A stretch of DNA of 32,146 nt from Hyphomicrobiaceae bacterium (GTDB taxonomy: Bacteria; Pseudomonadota; Alphaproteobacteria; Rhizobiales; Hyphomicrobiaceae): positions 1-32,146 of the forward strand of contig JAGRKS010000163.1 in assembly GCA_020442185.1 (NCBI GenBank). Direction: 5' to 3'. Each line of letters starts with the position of its first letter. The stretch's first letter is position 1. Of this stretch, positions 23,229 to 32,146 are shown one piece after another. The notes below the pieces were generated by a model. That model was given only the letters and a program-made list of their open reading frames with translations. It searched no databases and was not told the origin of the DNA. The position numbers and the translations under genes are program-made.

Positions 23229-25235
23229 CTACTTCGGACGTTGCTCGATTACGGCTGCGCGGATGCAGTGAATGCAAACGCCCTCGTTGGCGTGATTGGT
23301 GCCGGCCTTGCCGCCGAGACGCGGCCGCCCCTCGCTCTCGTTGAAGCCGGCGTGATGTACCCCGACAACCTCCCAGTTCGACGTCTCGAAGACCGGGCTT
23401 CCGGAGTTGCCGACCTCGGTCGGCGCCGTGTAGTGCAAATACTCCGGATCGCCTCGATTGACCTTCGGGCCCTTGTCGACGAGGCGGGCCTGGATCTCCT
23501 CGAGCGTGCCGACGAGACCGATCGACAACTGGTGACCGCTGGGATGACCGATGACCGCGAGCGGGGTGCCGGGCGTGCCGTTGCCGTCGTCGGGGGTCAA
23601 GGTGCACGGGTCGTCGGAGATCGACAACGGCTCGATCGATGGGACCATGCGATCGAGTGCGACGATGCAGGTGTCGTGACGGCTGGGCGTCGATTGCCAC
23701 ACGACCTTTTTTGGCGCATAGACACCGCTCCGGCCGTCGTCGGCCTCGAACACGATTTCGGCTTGGGAGGGAGCGAGTGCTTTGTTGTCGAGGCCATGTT
23801 TCAGGCGTTGCCCCGTCTCCGGGGCCCAGATGACGTGCGCATTGGTGAGCAGGTAGCTGCGGTCGGAGGACAGTCCGAAATCGGGACCATTGATCAGGAA
23901 GCCGGTGGCGCGCGTGGGGCCCGAACCGGGCAGTTGTCCGATCGCGCCGTTATGCTTCTTCTTGATCGCGGCGACCGCGCTTCCCTTCTTCACGATCCGC
24001 TGCAGATAGGCAAGCGGGACGGTTTTGCCGTCCGTGGTCCTCGATTCGAAATATTCCTCATATTCGATGCGCGACGCGTTTGCGATGGCGCGGCGTTCAC
24101 CGGCGGTCAGCCTGATGTGCCCGCCTTCCTTCTGTGAGAGCGCACCCTTGAGGCTGCACACGAGCGCCCTCGCACCGTCCGTTCCAGCTTCGAGCTGCCA
24201 TACCTCCTCGAGCTGGCGGACCGCGCTGTTGAGAGCGAAGGCATCGACGGCATCTTGTTTCGCGAACATTCCGTAGTACTTGGCCGCGCTATCGATTTGA
24301 CCGACTGCCAGATAGGCTTCGGCGAGCGTTGCGGGCAGGAAGATGTCCTTGGTGGTGGCAATGCATGGCTCCGCGGCCGCAATAATGCCCCGGGCCATGG
24401 CGTCGGCGTCATGGTGCGAGCCGGTCCTCACACCGTCGGCCGCGGCACGCTTCAGGAGGGCTACGAGATTGATGCCAAGCCAGGAATTCTCTCCGGGGTT
24501 CTTGGGGTCATAGTGACGGCTGTAGGCCTCGATCGCGCGGGCAAGGTGTGGGCCCATCGTCTGTTCGCGTGCGCTTGATTCACGCAGCGGTGATTGATGA
24601 TTGACGTAAATTTGCTTGTGCGCCCTGCCGACACCGCCCCACGCTTCGACGCTTTCTTCAACCGAGAGTTCGCCGTGTTCGATCGTCGCGTTGAGGACTT
24701 CGATGCCGGCAATGATCTTTCCGGTCTCGATCAGGGATCGTCCGTAATGCGCGCCGATGCGACCGAGCAGTTCGCCATCACTTGAGCGAGTCAGCAGGCG
24801 GTCGCTCAATACGGTGATCGGCTCGTGTAGCCGGCGGTTCCGCAGTGCCTTGAGCGTTGCGAGGATCTGTTCCGGGGCAAGCTTGAAGCTGACATCTGCC
24901 AGGACATCGCAGAGGGCCTTCACCTGATCCTCGACATCGAGTTCGTGAAGCGCTGCGCCTTGGAGCGTCGCCTTGAGTGTGTCCATCAGGTCATGGGGAT
25001 GAGGGCCGCGACTTGAGGTGTGCGGTGCCATCATGTCGAGGTCAAAGATGATATCGAATAGGCGCCGGTATTGGTCGGCACTCAGCGTCGCGTCCGAACC
25101 GCGCAGGTGGTGGAGCAACCACGCGACGTCTTGCCGGTCGGGATTGTCGCCGTACGCCGCAGCTTCGATCCGCGCCAGGAGATCGGCGGCATCGGTTTCA
25201 GCTGGTGCTTCTGGTTGCGGTGGCGTCTTGGCCAT
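23229..25235 (-). CDS. DUF4071/TPR-like and trypsin-like serine protease fusion
   Basis: 668 residues from ATG 25235, chosen for the GAGGA upstream; a frame to 25271 adds 12. The N-terminal 370 residues are helical. The segment from LLGRIGAHYGRSLIETGKIIAGIEVLNAT to FLPATLAEAYLAVGQIDSAAKYY resembles DUF4071 (the TRAF-binding region of animal MAP3Ks, found in bacteria with effector domains). The C-terminal 230 residues are a trypsin-like fold with a full triad: His467 in LLTNAHVI, Asp521 in HDTCIVALD and Ser611 in GNSGSPVF. No signal peptide is seen, so it should act in the cytoplasm. Such helical-sensor/protease fusions occur in bacterial conflict systems; a defence role here is inference, and no partner NTPase is in the window. 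Confidence 0.85.
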   Translation of the reverse strand: MAKTPPQPEAPAETDAADLLARIEAAAYGDNPDRQDVAWLLHHLRGSDATLSADQYRRLFDIIFDLDMMAPHTSSRGPHPHDLMDTLKATLQGAALHELDVEDQVKALCDVLADVSFKLAPEQILATLKALRNRRLHEPITVLSDRLLTRSSDGELLGRIGAHYGRSLIETGKIIAGIEVLNATIEHGELSVEESVEAWGGVGRAHKQIYVNHQSPLRESSAREQTMGPHLARAIEAYSRHYDPKNPGENSWLGINLVALLKRAAADGVRTGSHHDADAMARGIIAAAEPCIATTKDIFLPATLAEAYLAVGQIDSAAKYYGMFAKQDAVDAFALNSAVRQLEEVWQLEAGTDGARALVCSLKGALSQKEGGHIRLTAGERRAIANASRIEYEEYFESRTTDGKTVPLAYLQRIVKKGSAVAAIKKKHNGAIGQLPGSGPTRATGFLINGPDFGLSSDRSYLLTNAHVIWAPETGQRLKHGLDNKALAPSQAEIVFEADDGRSGVYAPKKVVWQSTPSRHDTCIVALDRMVPSIEPLSISDDPCTLTPDDGNGTPGTPLAVIGHPSGHQLSIGLVGTLEEIQARLVDKGPKVNRGDPEYLHYTAPTEVGNSGSPVFETSNWEVVGVHHAGFNESEGRPRLGGKAGTNHANEGVCIHCIRAAVIEQRPK

Positions 25236-25574
25236 TGTCTCACATTCCTCGTCGACGGCCTTCGGCCGCAAACTGCTCAGGGATACTTGATGGGGATGGC
25301 CGTCGCGTCTCGTCGCAAGGTCGCAGCGCGCGCCACGCGCCGGGCCGGCGCGCCGCCACCGCGGTTGTCATCGTCGTGGCCAAATGCCCCCCTCTTGCGA
25401 GAATGGCTCAGAACGAATGAAACGGGAAGACCGCGACGAGGCCCGTATCAATTCTCGCACCCCGTATCGCCGCGAGTCCCGCAAGTGGCCCCGCCGATTG
25501 ACGGGGCGCAAGAATGGCGTGTGATCGGCTCTCGGGCTAGCATGCGCGACGAGATCGCATGAAAGGGTGACGCC
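25236..25574. other. 339-base divergent gap
   Basis: The intergenic stretch between the protease and the 174-aa gene. It is GC-rich and I see no gene, clear promoter or hairpin in it. Confidence 0.5.
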
Positions 25575-26099
25575 ATGATACGCATCGAGACCGGGCCGGG
25601 CGGACTACCGCGCCTCGTCGCAACGACGCAGTTGTCTCGCGAGGATTTCGAGGAGATCGCGGCGCGGCTCGGGCAGACGGCGGTCATTGCTCGGAAGGCT
25701 GGTTTTGTCGCCGCGCGCCAGTCCGACACCGCACAACGCATCGAGACCCGCTGGAACGGGCGCGAGACCGTCGCCAATGCCGAGCCCGGCGACTGGATCG
25801 CGACCAATATGGACGCCGATGGCAGCCCGATCCGCGATGGCGAGTTGAACGTCAACGTCTACGTCATCAAGAAGGACCGCTTCCCAGAACTCTATGCGGC
25901 AACTGGCGGCAGCAACGAGCACGGTGAGATCTTTGGCTCGCGCGGCACCGTGTCGGCAATCGAACTTGGCGGAGGTTTCGAGATCCTGGCGCCGTGGGGT
26001 GAGATACAACGCGCGGACGCCGGTTACCTCATCGACAACGGATCCGAGGTCTACGGCAATGCGAAGGAGACGTTCGCCGCGACCTACGTTTGGGCATGA
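25575..26099 (+). CDS. 174-aa protein of unknown function with a PGDWIATN segment
   Basis: Not firmly recognised. AGGG lies about eight bases before ATG 25575. The middle contains ANAEPGDWIATNMDADGSPI followed by VNVYVIKKDRFPELYAATGG, and the end repeats a related theme (LAPWGEIQRADAGYLIDNG...YGNAKETFAATYVWA). This PGDW...F..LY pattern is common in small uncharacterised proteins, sometimes as two similar halves. No signal peptide, membrane helix or catalytic motif is evident. Flanked by a divergent protease and a convergent transporter gene, so context gives no role. Confidence 0.75.
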   Translation: MIRIETGPGGLPRLVATTQLSREDFEEIAARLGQTAVIARKAGFVAARQSDTAQRIETRWNGRETVANAEPGDWIATNMDADGSPIRDGELNVNVYVIKKDRFPELYAATGGSNEHGEIFGSRGTVSAIELGGGFEILAPWGEIQRADAGYLIDNGSEVYGNAKETFAATYVWA

Positions 26100-26257
26100 T
26101 CTCGCCCGTGCTTCCGGGTACAGGACGCGGGACCGCAATCTTCAGCGACCGGGATACGATGACCCGGGATGCCGCTATCGTTTGTGATGACGTCACACCG
26201 CGCGTCGCCATCGCCGCACCCGTGTCCGATCTTGACGCGACGGGCCGCGAGCGCTGC

Positions 26258-27439
26258 TCAGGTCATGTTCCTCAGCCGCAGCATGGCCGGGATGCCGAAC
26301 GCGGGACCGATGGCGAGGAGCGCTAGGACGATGGGCCAGCCGAAAGATGCAGCCAGAACCGGCGTTACCTGGACGGTGACGAACGTCAGCGCGAAACCCA
26401 ATGCGGTCTGCAGCGTCATCATGCTGCCGGCCTGATCGGGGGGCGCGCTGTCGGCGACGATGGCTGAGAACTGTGCGGAATCCGGCACGATCGCGATGCC
26501 CCATACGATGGCGATCACGAAGGTGATCCACACTGGCCCACCGAAGCTCAGCGCGGTCAGCACCGCAGCGGTGCCGCTCACCGTCATGGCGATGATGGTG
26601 ACTTCGGCCTTGCCAATACGATCGGCGAACGAGCCCGCGACCGCGCACGCGAGGCCGCCGCCGGCAATCGCAAGGAACGCGGTGAGCTTCGCCAGTGTTT
26701 CGGCTGTCGCGGCTGGAACGGTCACGGCATAGGAGGCAGCGGTGGCAGCAGCGATCCATGCCCACATCGCATAGAGTTCCCACATGTGTCCGAGATAGCC
26801 GGCATACGCGAGCCGGACCCGCCGGTTGGTCCACGCCGATTGCACGATGCGCGGGTCGAACCGGCGCGAGATCGCGTGATGCGGGCCGATTGTAACGAAG
26901 AGACACAAGAGGCCCGCCGCAATGGCGCCAGCCGATGCGATCAAGACGGTCGGTCGCCAGTCGGCACCGCCGAACAAAGCAATCAGATGCGGCGACGCCG
27001 AGCCGAGCGTCAACGCCCCGACCAGTGCGCCGACGAGGAACCCGCGGTCCTCGCGTCCCCAGCCGACGGCGATCTTCATACCGACCGGATAGACGCCCGC
27101 CAGAAGTGCGCCGGTCGCGAAGCGTGCCGCGATCGCGAGAGAACTGCCAGGAGCCGTTACCAGCAACACGGCATTGGCGAGGCCGGCGCCGATGGCCGAC
27201 AGAGCGAAGACGCGCCGCGGGTCGTAGCGGTCTGCGAGCCCCAGGATCGCCGACGTCAACGCGCCGACGACAAAGCCTGCCTGCACGCTGCTCGATAACG
27301 CCGCCTGCCGGAAAGGCGAGATCGCGGCCTCGCGAAGCATGTCGGGCAGGATGGCGGCCGAGACGAACCACAGGCTCATCGCCGCGACCTCGGCCACCAT
27401 GAGGATGGCGATCGACCTCGCCTTCGTGCTCATGGTCAT
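26258..27439 (-). CDS. Major facilitator superfamily transporter
   Basis: 393 residues from ATG 27439, which has AAGGG upstream; an earlier in-frame ATG (27520) adds an Arg-rich stretch unlike an MFS start. About twelve hydrophobic segments are visible. The loop after the second helix carries GLADRYDPRRVF, the MFS motif A region (G-x-x-x-D-R-x-x-x-R), and the first helix is VAEVAAMSLWFVSAAILPDML. The substrate cannot be deduced; the family includes sugar, drug and anion carriers. The gene is followed by a gap and convergent with the 174-aa gene. Confidence 0.9.
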   Translation of the reverse strand: MTMSTKARSIAILMVAEVAAMSLWFVSAAILPDMLREAAISPFRQAALSSSVQAGFVVGALTSAILGLADRYDPRRVFALSAIGAGLANAVLLVTAPGSSLAIAARFATGALLAGVYPVGMKIAVGWGREDRGFLVGALVGALTLGSASPHLIALFGGADWRPTVLIASAGAIAAGLLCLFVTIGPHHAISRRFDPRIVQSAWTNRRVRLAYAGYLGHMWELYAMWAWIAAATAASYAVTVPAATAETLAKLTAFLAIAGGGLACAVAGSFADRIGKAEVTIIAMTVSGTAAVLTALSFGGPVWITFVIAIVWGIAIVPDSAQFSAIVADSAPPDQAGSMMTLQTALGFALTFVTVQVTPVLAASFGWPIVLALLAIGPAFGIPAMLRLRNMT

Positions 27440-27578
27440 GCGGCGGCCCTTGCCGGTCGTCGCACGCGCAAGGCTTGCGCGGGTTCGGCGCGCGATGAGA
27501 TCTGGTGCGGGCGCGGGCACGAACGACGATTGTCCGCGACGCGCGCCGATGCCGGTATTGCCAACGCGTTCGGTTTCG

Positions 27579-28622
27579 TCATTCGGCGTCGGCGGTATTG
27601 ACGCCCTTCTTGATCCGCGACAGGAGCGGGCGGCGGCCGCGTGCTGGCGGAGCGATGGCGGGTGCGTCGACGGGCGGCGCGAGAACAGGCAGCGTCTCGC
27701 TCGCCAGGATGCGTGCGAGTTGCTGCTTCAGGCGAGCCTTGGCCGGTTCGGCCGCTGCCAAGACCTCGCCGACCTTGAGGAAATCGAGCACCTGGAAGTG
27801 GCTGGTGCCGCCTTCGATGAAGATGTCGGGTTGCCCGGACTTCAGTTTCTCGCGGACGATCGTGCGCTCGAAGATGAAGGCGCTCGAAAACAAGGCCTGG
27901 AACGCGGTCGGGTGGTCGCGGTCGGCCATCGGCGTCGGCGCACCTGAAACATCGATCGCAACGACGATGTCGGCATCTTCCTTCAGCAGATCGAATGGCA
28001 GCGGGTTGGCGAGGCCGCCGTCGATCAGGGCGCGACCGTCGACGACCACCGGCTGGAAAATCACCGGCAGCGCCATGCTGGCGGCAACGGCGCGGCGTAC
28101 CGGGCCCTTGTCGAAGACAACGGGCTCCTGCAGGTAGAAGTCGGTTGCAACGACCTTGAGCGGGATGACGAGTTCGGAGAAATCGCGGGCGAGGCGGCGC
28201 GGGAGCACGATGTCGAGGAGTGCATTGGGATCGAGGAGGGCCGAGCGGCCGGCGAACAACCCCATGAGGCCGGAGACGGATTGGGCGCGCGCCGCGAACA
28301 GCTCTCGAAGCAGACTGAAGCGCTGGGTCAGAACTTCCTGGGTATGCGCGCGGATCTCGGCGCCCGAGAGCCCGGACGCGTAGGCTGCGCCGAAAATTGC
28401 ACCGATCGAGGTTCCGGCGATGATATCCGGCTTAAGGCCGAGTTCGTCGAACGCTTCGAGAATGGGGATGTGCGCAAGCCCGCGTGCCCCGCCGCCGCCG
28501 AGCGCAAGGCCGATGCGCGGCCGCTTGGCGGCGACCAGGCGATCAGAGGCTCCGCTGCCACCAACGGGCCTCGCGATGTCGGTGGCCGTGTCTCGCCGGC
28601 GCGTCGCTTTGAAACGTGGCAT
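27579..28622 (-). CDS. Patatin-like phospholipase (RssA-type)
   Basis: 347 residues from ATG 28622, which has GGGGGG about eight bases upstream; longer frames to 28889 add non-conserved sequence. The Ser-Asp dyad is intact: the oxyanion loop GGGGARG (42-48), the nucleophile elbow GTSIG (Ser72) and DGGLANPLP (Asp201). The family hydrolyses acyl esters of lipids; in bacteria it ranges from housekeeping RssA-like proteins to effectors. Length and motif spacing resemble the housekeeping group, and the genes around are housekeeping, so a chromosomal lipid role is more likely than defence. A Pro/Ala-rich C-terminal tail is present. Confidence 0.92.
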   Translation of the reverse strand: MPRFKATRRRDTATDIARPVGGSGASDRLVAAKRPRIGLALGGGGARGLAHIPILEAFDELGLKPDIIAGTSIGAIFGAAYASGLSGAEIRAHTQEVLTQRFSLLRELFAARAQSVSGLMGLFAGRSALLDPNALLDIVLPRRLARDFSELVIPLKVVATDFYLQEPVVFDKGPVRRAVAASMALPVIFQPVVVDGRALIDGGLANPLPFDLLKEDADIVVAIDVSGAPTPMADRDHPTAFQALFSSAFIFERTIVREKLKSGQPDIFIEGGTSHFQVLDFLKVGEVLAAAEPAKARLKQQLARILASETLPVLAPPVDAPAIAPPARGRRPLLSRIKKGVNTADAE

Positions 28623-28816
28623 GGGTGGAACCCCCCATAAAATCTCGGGCTGAACGCACGTCTCCCTCATATAGAGGCTTCCGGCGCCGGCTGCGAGAGC
28701 TTGCGTCGGGCGAGGAGCCAGGCCGGTGCTGCTGCGCGAAATGACATGTGTGGGACCGCCTTCGCTGGCCCAGTCGTCGCATATGCCCGTCGCGCCGCAT
28801 GCCCAGGCGCGACGCC

Positions 28817-30094
28817 CTACGGCTTTTCGCGGGCGACGGCGCGCCAGCCGATATCGCGGCGGCAGAAGCCTTCCGGCCAGTCGATGCAATCGACCGCCCG
28901 ATAGGCATGGGCCTGCGCCTCCGCCACACTGAGCCCGCGCGCCGTGACGCAGAGCACGCGGCCACCGTTGGCGACGATGCGCTCACCATCGCGACGAGTG
29001 CCGGCGTGGAACACCTCGACATTCTCGATGCCGCGCGCCGCATCCAGTCCGCGGATCTCGCTGCCCTTCTCGGGCGTGCCCGGATAGCCGCGCGCCGCCA
29101 TGACGACAGTCAGGGCGGCATCGTCGGACCAAGCGAGGTCGAGGTTGTCGAGTGTGCCGTCCGCTGTCGCGATCAAGGCGTCGAGCAGGTCAGACTCGAG
29201 GCGCATCATCAGCACCTGGCATTCGGGATCGCCGAAACGCACGTTGTACTCGATCAGTTCCGGCCCCTTCGCGGTGATCATCAGACCGGCGAAGAGGACG
29301 CCCTTGAACGGCATGCCGCGCGCCGCCATGCCCGCGACGGTCGGCTTGATGATCTCCTCCATCGTCCGTTCGATCATCCGGTCGGTCATGACCGGCGCGG
29401 GCGAATAGGCCCCCATTCCGCCGGTATTCGGCCCCGTATCGCCGTCGCCGACGCGTTTGTGATCCTGGGCCGCTGCAAGGGGGACGGCCGTCCTGCCGTC
29501 GACCAGCGCGAAGAAACTCGCTTCCTCGCCGTCGAGATAATCCTCGATGACGACCTCGGCGCCCGCCTGGCCGAAGGCGCCACCGAAGCAGGCGTCGATT
29601 GCGGCGCAAGCTTCGTCGGCGTCGTTCGCGATAACGACACCCTTGCCGGCGGCGAGGCCGTCGGCCTTGACGACGATCGGCATTGGCCGCCCGGCGAGAT
29701 ACGCCTTGGCCGCCGCGGCGTCGGTGAAGCGTCCGTAAGCGCCCGTTGGAATGGCGAACTCGCGGCAAAGATCCTTGGTGAACCCCTTGGAGCCTTCGAG
29801 CTGGGCGGCGGCCTTGGACGGCCCGAAATGGCGAATGCCGGCGCGCGCGAGATCGTCGGCGAGCCCGGCAACGAGCGGCGCTTCGGGACCGATGACGACG
29901 AGGCCGATATTCATGTCCCGGCAGAATGCGATGACGGCCGCATGATCGCCCGTATCGAGGCCGATGCATGTCGCGACCTCCGCGATGCCCGCGTTGCCCG
30001 GCGAACAATAAATTGCCGATGCGCGCGGGCTCTGGGCGATCTTCCAGGCAAGGGCGTGTTCTCTGCCGCCGGAGCCGATAATGAGGATATTCAT
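28817..30094 (-). CDS. purD: Phosphoribosylamine-glycine ligase (GAR synthetase)
   Basis: 425 residues; joins glycine to phosphoribosylamine with ATP in purine synthesis. It begins [19 protein letters not shown] and has the ATP-grasp landmarks: [78 protein letters not shown] and the C-terminal [12 protein letters not shown]. Full family length. It is divergent from xseA across a 101-base gap that holds an inverted repeat; this purD/xseA neighbourhood is common in alphaproteobacteria. Confidence 0.98.
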   Translation of the reverse strand: MNILIIGSGGREHALAWKIAQSPRASAIYCSPGNAGIAEVATCIGLDTGDHAAVIAFCRDMNIGLVVIGPEAPLVAGLADDLARAGIRHFGPSKAAAQLEGSKGFTKDLCREFAIPTGAYGRFTDAAAAKAYLAGRPMPIVVKADGLAAGKGVVIANDADEACAAIDACFGGAFGQAGAEVVIEDYLDGEEASFFALVDGRTAVPLAAAQDHKRVGDGDTGPNTGGMGAYSPAPVMTDRMIERTMEEIIKPTVAGMAARGMPFKGVLFAGLMITAKGPELIEYNVRFGDPECQVLMMRLESDLLDALIATADGTLDNLDLAWSDDAALTVVMAARGYPGTPEKGSEIRGLDAARGIENVEVFHAGTRRDGERIVANGGRVLCVTARGLSVAEAQAHAYRAVDCIDWPEGFCRRDIGWRAVAREKP

Positions 30095-30130
30095 GAGGGA
30101 ACTCGCATTTTGCCTTGGATTTCCGCGACG

Positions 30131-30156
30131 TCACGCGCCATCAGGGTGACGCGTGA
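30131..30156. promoter_or_regulatory. Near-perfect inverted repeat in the purD/xseA divergent region
   Basis: TCACGCGCCA (30131-30140) and TGACGCGTGA (30147-30156) pair at nine of ten positions around a 6-base spacer. A TATCAT box (30159-30164) follows on the plus strand. It is a possible operator for either gene; no known regulator consensus is claimed. Confidence 0.4.
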
Positions 30157-30195
30157 TGTATCATTCCTCCCGCCTCAGACAAACTTTGGAGAGCG

Positions 30196-31947
30196 ATGTC
30201 CACCGAAAGCGCCAAGCAGAACCGGCCAAGCGGCGCCAACACGCCGGAATATTCCGTGTCGGAACTCTCGGGCGCCATCAAACGCGCCCTGGAGGACGGC
30301 TTCGGATTCGTCCGGCTGAAGGGCGAGGTTTCCGGATATCGTGGTGCACACGCCTCGGGCCACTGCTATTTCGCGCTCAAGGACGACAAGGCGAAGATCG
30401 ATGCCGTCATCTGGCGCGGGGCGTTCCAGAAGCTGCGCGTCAAGCCCGAGGAAGGCATGGAGGTGGTCGTCGAGGGGCGTATAACGTCCTATCCCGGCTC
30501 TTCGAAATACCAGATCGTGATCGAGCAACTGGCGCCGGCGGGGCTCGGCGCGTTGATGGCGCTGCTCGAGGAGCGCAAGCGGAAGTTTGCGGCCGAAGGG
30601 CTGTTCGATGAGGACCGCAAGCGCCCCATCCCGTTCTTGCCGCGCGTCATCGGCATTGTGACGAGCCCGACGGGCGCCGTCATCCGCGACATGCTGGCAG
30701 GCTTCATGGAGAGGTTTCCCGCCCACGTCGTCGTCTGGCCCGTCCGCGTGCAAGGGGACGGCAGCGCCGCAGAGGTCGCCGCGGCCATTCGCGGCTTCAA
30801 TGCCTTGCGGCCCGGCGGCGTCGTCGCGCGGCCCGACCTGCTGATCGTCGCGCGCGGCGGTGGCAGTCTCGAGGACTTGTGGAGCTTCAACGAGGAGGCG
30901 GTGGTTCGCGCTGCCGCCGAGAGCGAAATCCCGTTGATCTCCGCCGTCGGACATGAAACCGACTGGACGCTGATCGATCTCGTCGCGGACGCACGGGCGC
31001 CGACGCCGACGAAGGCGGCGGAATGGGCGGTTCCGAAATATTCGGAACTCATCGAGGCGACACTCAAGCTCGGCCTGCGGCTCGCCGTGGCATTGAGGCG
31101 CGCGGTCGAGGCGCAACGTGCCCATTGGCGTGCTGCCGCACGCGGACTGCCGCGCCGCGAGGATCTGCTGGCATTGCCGCGCCAGACCTTCGATTCGCTC
31201 GAACGGCGGCTCGGGCGCGCACTCGTCGCGAACACGCGCGCTCATCACCTGCGCCATGTGCGGATTGCGAGCCGTCTCGCTCCACGGCTGGTCGAGATCC
31301 GCATCGAGCGCGGACGCGACCGCACGGAGGCGATGGGGCGGCGTCTCGGTGATGGGCTGTCGCGGATCGCCGGCCACCGCCGCGCGCGGCTCGAGCGTGT
31401 CGCCGGCCGGTTGTCGCCGCTGGCGCTCGTCGCTCGTGTCGGCCAGAGCGGAGAACGTGTCGAGGCACTGGGCGCTCGTGCCGTCCGCGCCTATGCGAAT
31501 ATCACTGTGGCCCGCCGTCGTCGCCTCGATGCGTTGGGACAGCTTGCTCGGAGCCTCAGCTACCAGAGCGCGCTCGAGCGGGGCTTCGCACTCGTCCGCG
31601 ATGGCGACGGGAAAATGGTCCGGCGCCGCGACGGCATTTCGGCGGGCGCGGCTCTCGAGATCGAGTTCGCCGATGGTCGCCTCGGCGCGCGCGTCACCGG
31701 AGCACCGGCGGCGCCCCCACCCGGCTCGCGGTCGGGCCATCCGGCATCGGCGCAATCCGCTTCCGCGCCATCGGCAAGGGCGCCGTCGGCAGCGCCGCCA
31801 GCGTCACCGGCCGAACATGAGGCCGCGTCAGTCGATGAGACCGAGCCCGCAACAGCCGCAAAAGACGCGACAGATTCGACAGACACGACTAGCGCGCGCG
31901 TCGTCCGCCGGCGCCACCGCGACAGCGGCCAGGGTTCGCTTTTCTAG
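30196..31947 (+). CDS. xseA: Exodeoxyribonuclease VII large subunit with extended tail
   Basis: 583 residues; with XseB it degrades single-stranded DNA from both ends to short acid-insoluble oligonucleotides. The N-terminal OB fold (EYSVSELSGAIKRAL...GEVSGYRGAHASGHCYFALKD) is followed by the catalytic domain with IGIVTSPTGAVIRDML, DLLIVARGGGSLEDLWSFNEEAVVRA and SAVGHETDWTLIDLVAD. Long Arg-rich coiled helices and the YQSALERGFALVRD segment come next. After about residue 500 an 80-residue Ala/Pro/Ser-rich tail follows, ending RRRHRDSGQGSLF; E. coli XseA has 456 residues, so this tail is extra, as often in high-GC alphaproteobacteria. No xseB is seen in the window. Confidence 0.97.
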   Translation: MSTESAKQNRPSGANTPEYSVSELSGAIKRALEDGFGFVRLKGEVSGYRGAHASGHCYFALKDDKAKIDAVIWRGAFQKLRVKPEEGMEVVVEGRITSYPGSSKYQIVIEQLAPAGLGALMALLEERKRKFAAEGLFDEDRKRPIPFLPRVIGIVTSPTGAVIRDMLAGFMERFPAHVVVWPVRVQGDGSAAEVAAAIRGFNALRPGGVVARPDLLIVARGGGSLEDLWSFNEEAVVRAAAESEIPLISAVGHETDWTLIDLVADARAPTPTKAAEWAVPKYSELIEATLKLGLRLAVALRRAVEAQRAHWRAAARGLPRREDLLALPRQTFDSLERRLGRALVANTRAHHLRHVRIASRLAPRLVEIRIERGRDRTEAMGRRLGDGLSRIAGHRRARLERVAGRLSPLALVARVGQSGERVEALGARAVRAYANITVARRRRLDALGQLARSLSYQSALERGFALVRDGDGKMVRRRDGISAGAALEIEFADGRLGARVTGAPAAPPPGSRSGHPASAQSASAPSARAPSAAPPASPAEHEAASVDETEPATAAKDATDSTDTTSARVVRRRHRDSGQGSLF

Positions 31948-31965
31948 CCGATGGGCACTTCTACT

Positions 31966-32050
31966 TGCGCCATCCGACTCCCCTCCGGGGAGCCGGTGCT
32001 CTCTTGGCTGCGCCATCCGACTCCCCTTCGGGGAGCCGGCCGGATGGCGC
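31966..32050. repeat. REP-like palindromic repeat pair after xseA
   Basis: A 31-base unit occurs at 31966-31996 and again at 32009-32039 with one difference. Each unit folds into a hairpin (CTCCCC paired with GGGGAG around a 3-base loop). The second is also enclosed by GCGCCATCCG (32010-32019) and its complement CGGATGGCGC (32041-32050), making a larger palindrome. It may be an intergenic palindromic element and could help terminate xseA. Confidence 0.7.
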
Positions 32051-32146
32051 TGGTCATGCAGCTGTCCTTTGTGTTTTCGGCACTCCAGCCATACAAGCGC
32101 CGCCAGCGACGATCCGCACTCCGATCCGCACTCCAGCGCCGCAGGC

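Noticed and set aside
27579..28622. The patatin-like gene as a CBASS-type defence effector
   Set aside because: No cyclase or sensor partner is nearby, and its length and neighbourhood fit a housekeeping RssA-like lipase.

Overview
The window is about 65% GC with compact bacterial genes and reads as a chromosomal segment of an alphaproteobacterium, most likely Hyphomicrobiales. The argument is gene order: hppA, an HPP-family membrane protein, a BamE/OmlA lipoprotein, a ubiquinol-cytochrome c chaperone, YceD/DUF177, plsX, fabH, ihfA, a MerR regulator and tRNA-Pro, with purD next to xseA further on. This is a familiar chromosomal arrangement in that order. The species cannot be named from the sequence.

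Layout. 1-10.7 kb is host core: the end of a K+-independent-type proton pyrophosphatase, an HPP transporter-like protein, envelope and respiratory assembly factors, the plsX-fabH lipid start module, the IHF alpha subunit, a MerR regulator and an Sfp-type phosphopantetheinyl transferase. 10,775-10,852 is an intact tRNA-Pro(GGG). 10,805-22,786 is a roughly 12-kb integrated element bounded by an imperfect 51-bp copy of the tRNA 3' half. 22.8-32.1 kb is host or accessory sequence: a DUF4071-like/trypsin-like protease, an unrecognised 174-aa protein, an MFS transporter, a patatin-like lipase, purD, xseA and a REP-like palindrome.

The element is the unusual part. From its right end, on the minus strand, it carries a tyrosine integrase with paired GCAAACACC repeats in its promoter, and the same pair occurs just inside the left end. 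Two overlapping AlpA/excisionase-type HTH proteins follow, then a DUF5906-like (SF3, P4/D5-type) helicase and a 0.38-kb non-coding stretch holding seven exact GGGGTARC repeats and an AT-rich tract, a candidate replication origin. Next come a small and a complete large terminase subunit and three tightly coupled unknown genes. No portal, capsid, protease or tail gene is present. The space nearest the tRNA holds a lower-GC cargo: a predicted restriction endonuclease with a NO-VEIN/DUF3883-like nuclease end, a C5 cytosine methyltransferase, a Vsr mismatch endonuclease and an orphan 114-aa gene.

My interpretation (inference) is a phage-satellite-like element, or a deletion derivative of a prophage, that keeps integration, replication and DNA-packaging genes, would need another phage's virions, and carries a restriction-modification defence. 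A separate candidate conflict gene, the TPR-like/trypsin fusion, sits just outside attR.
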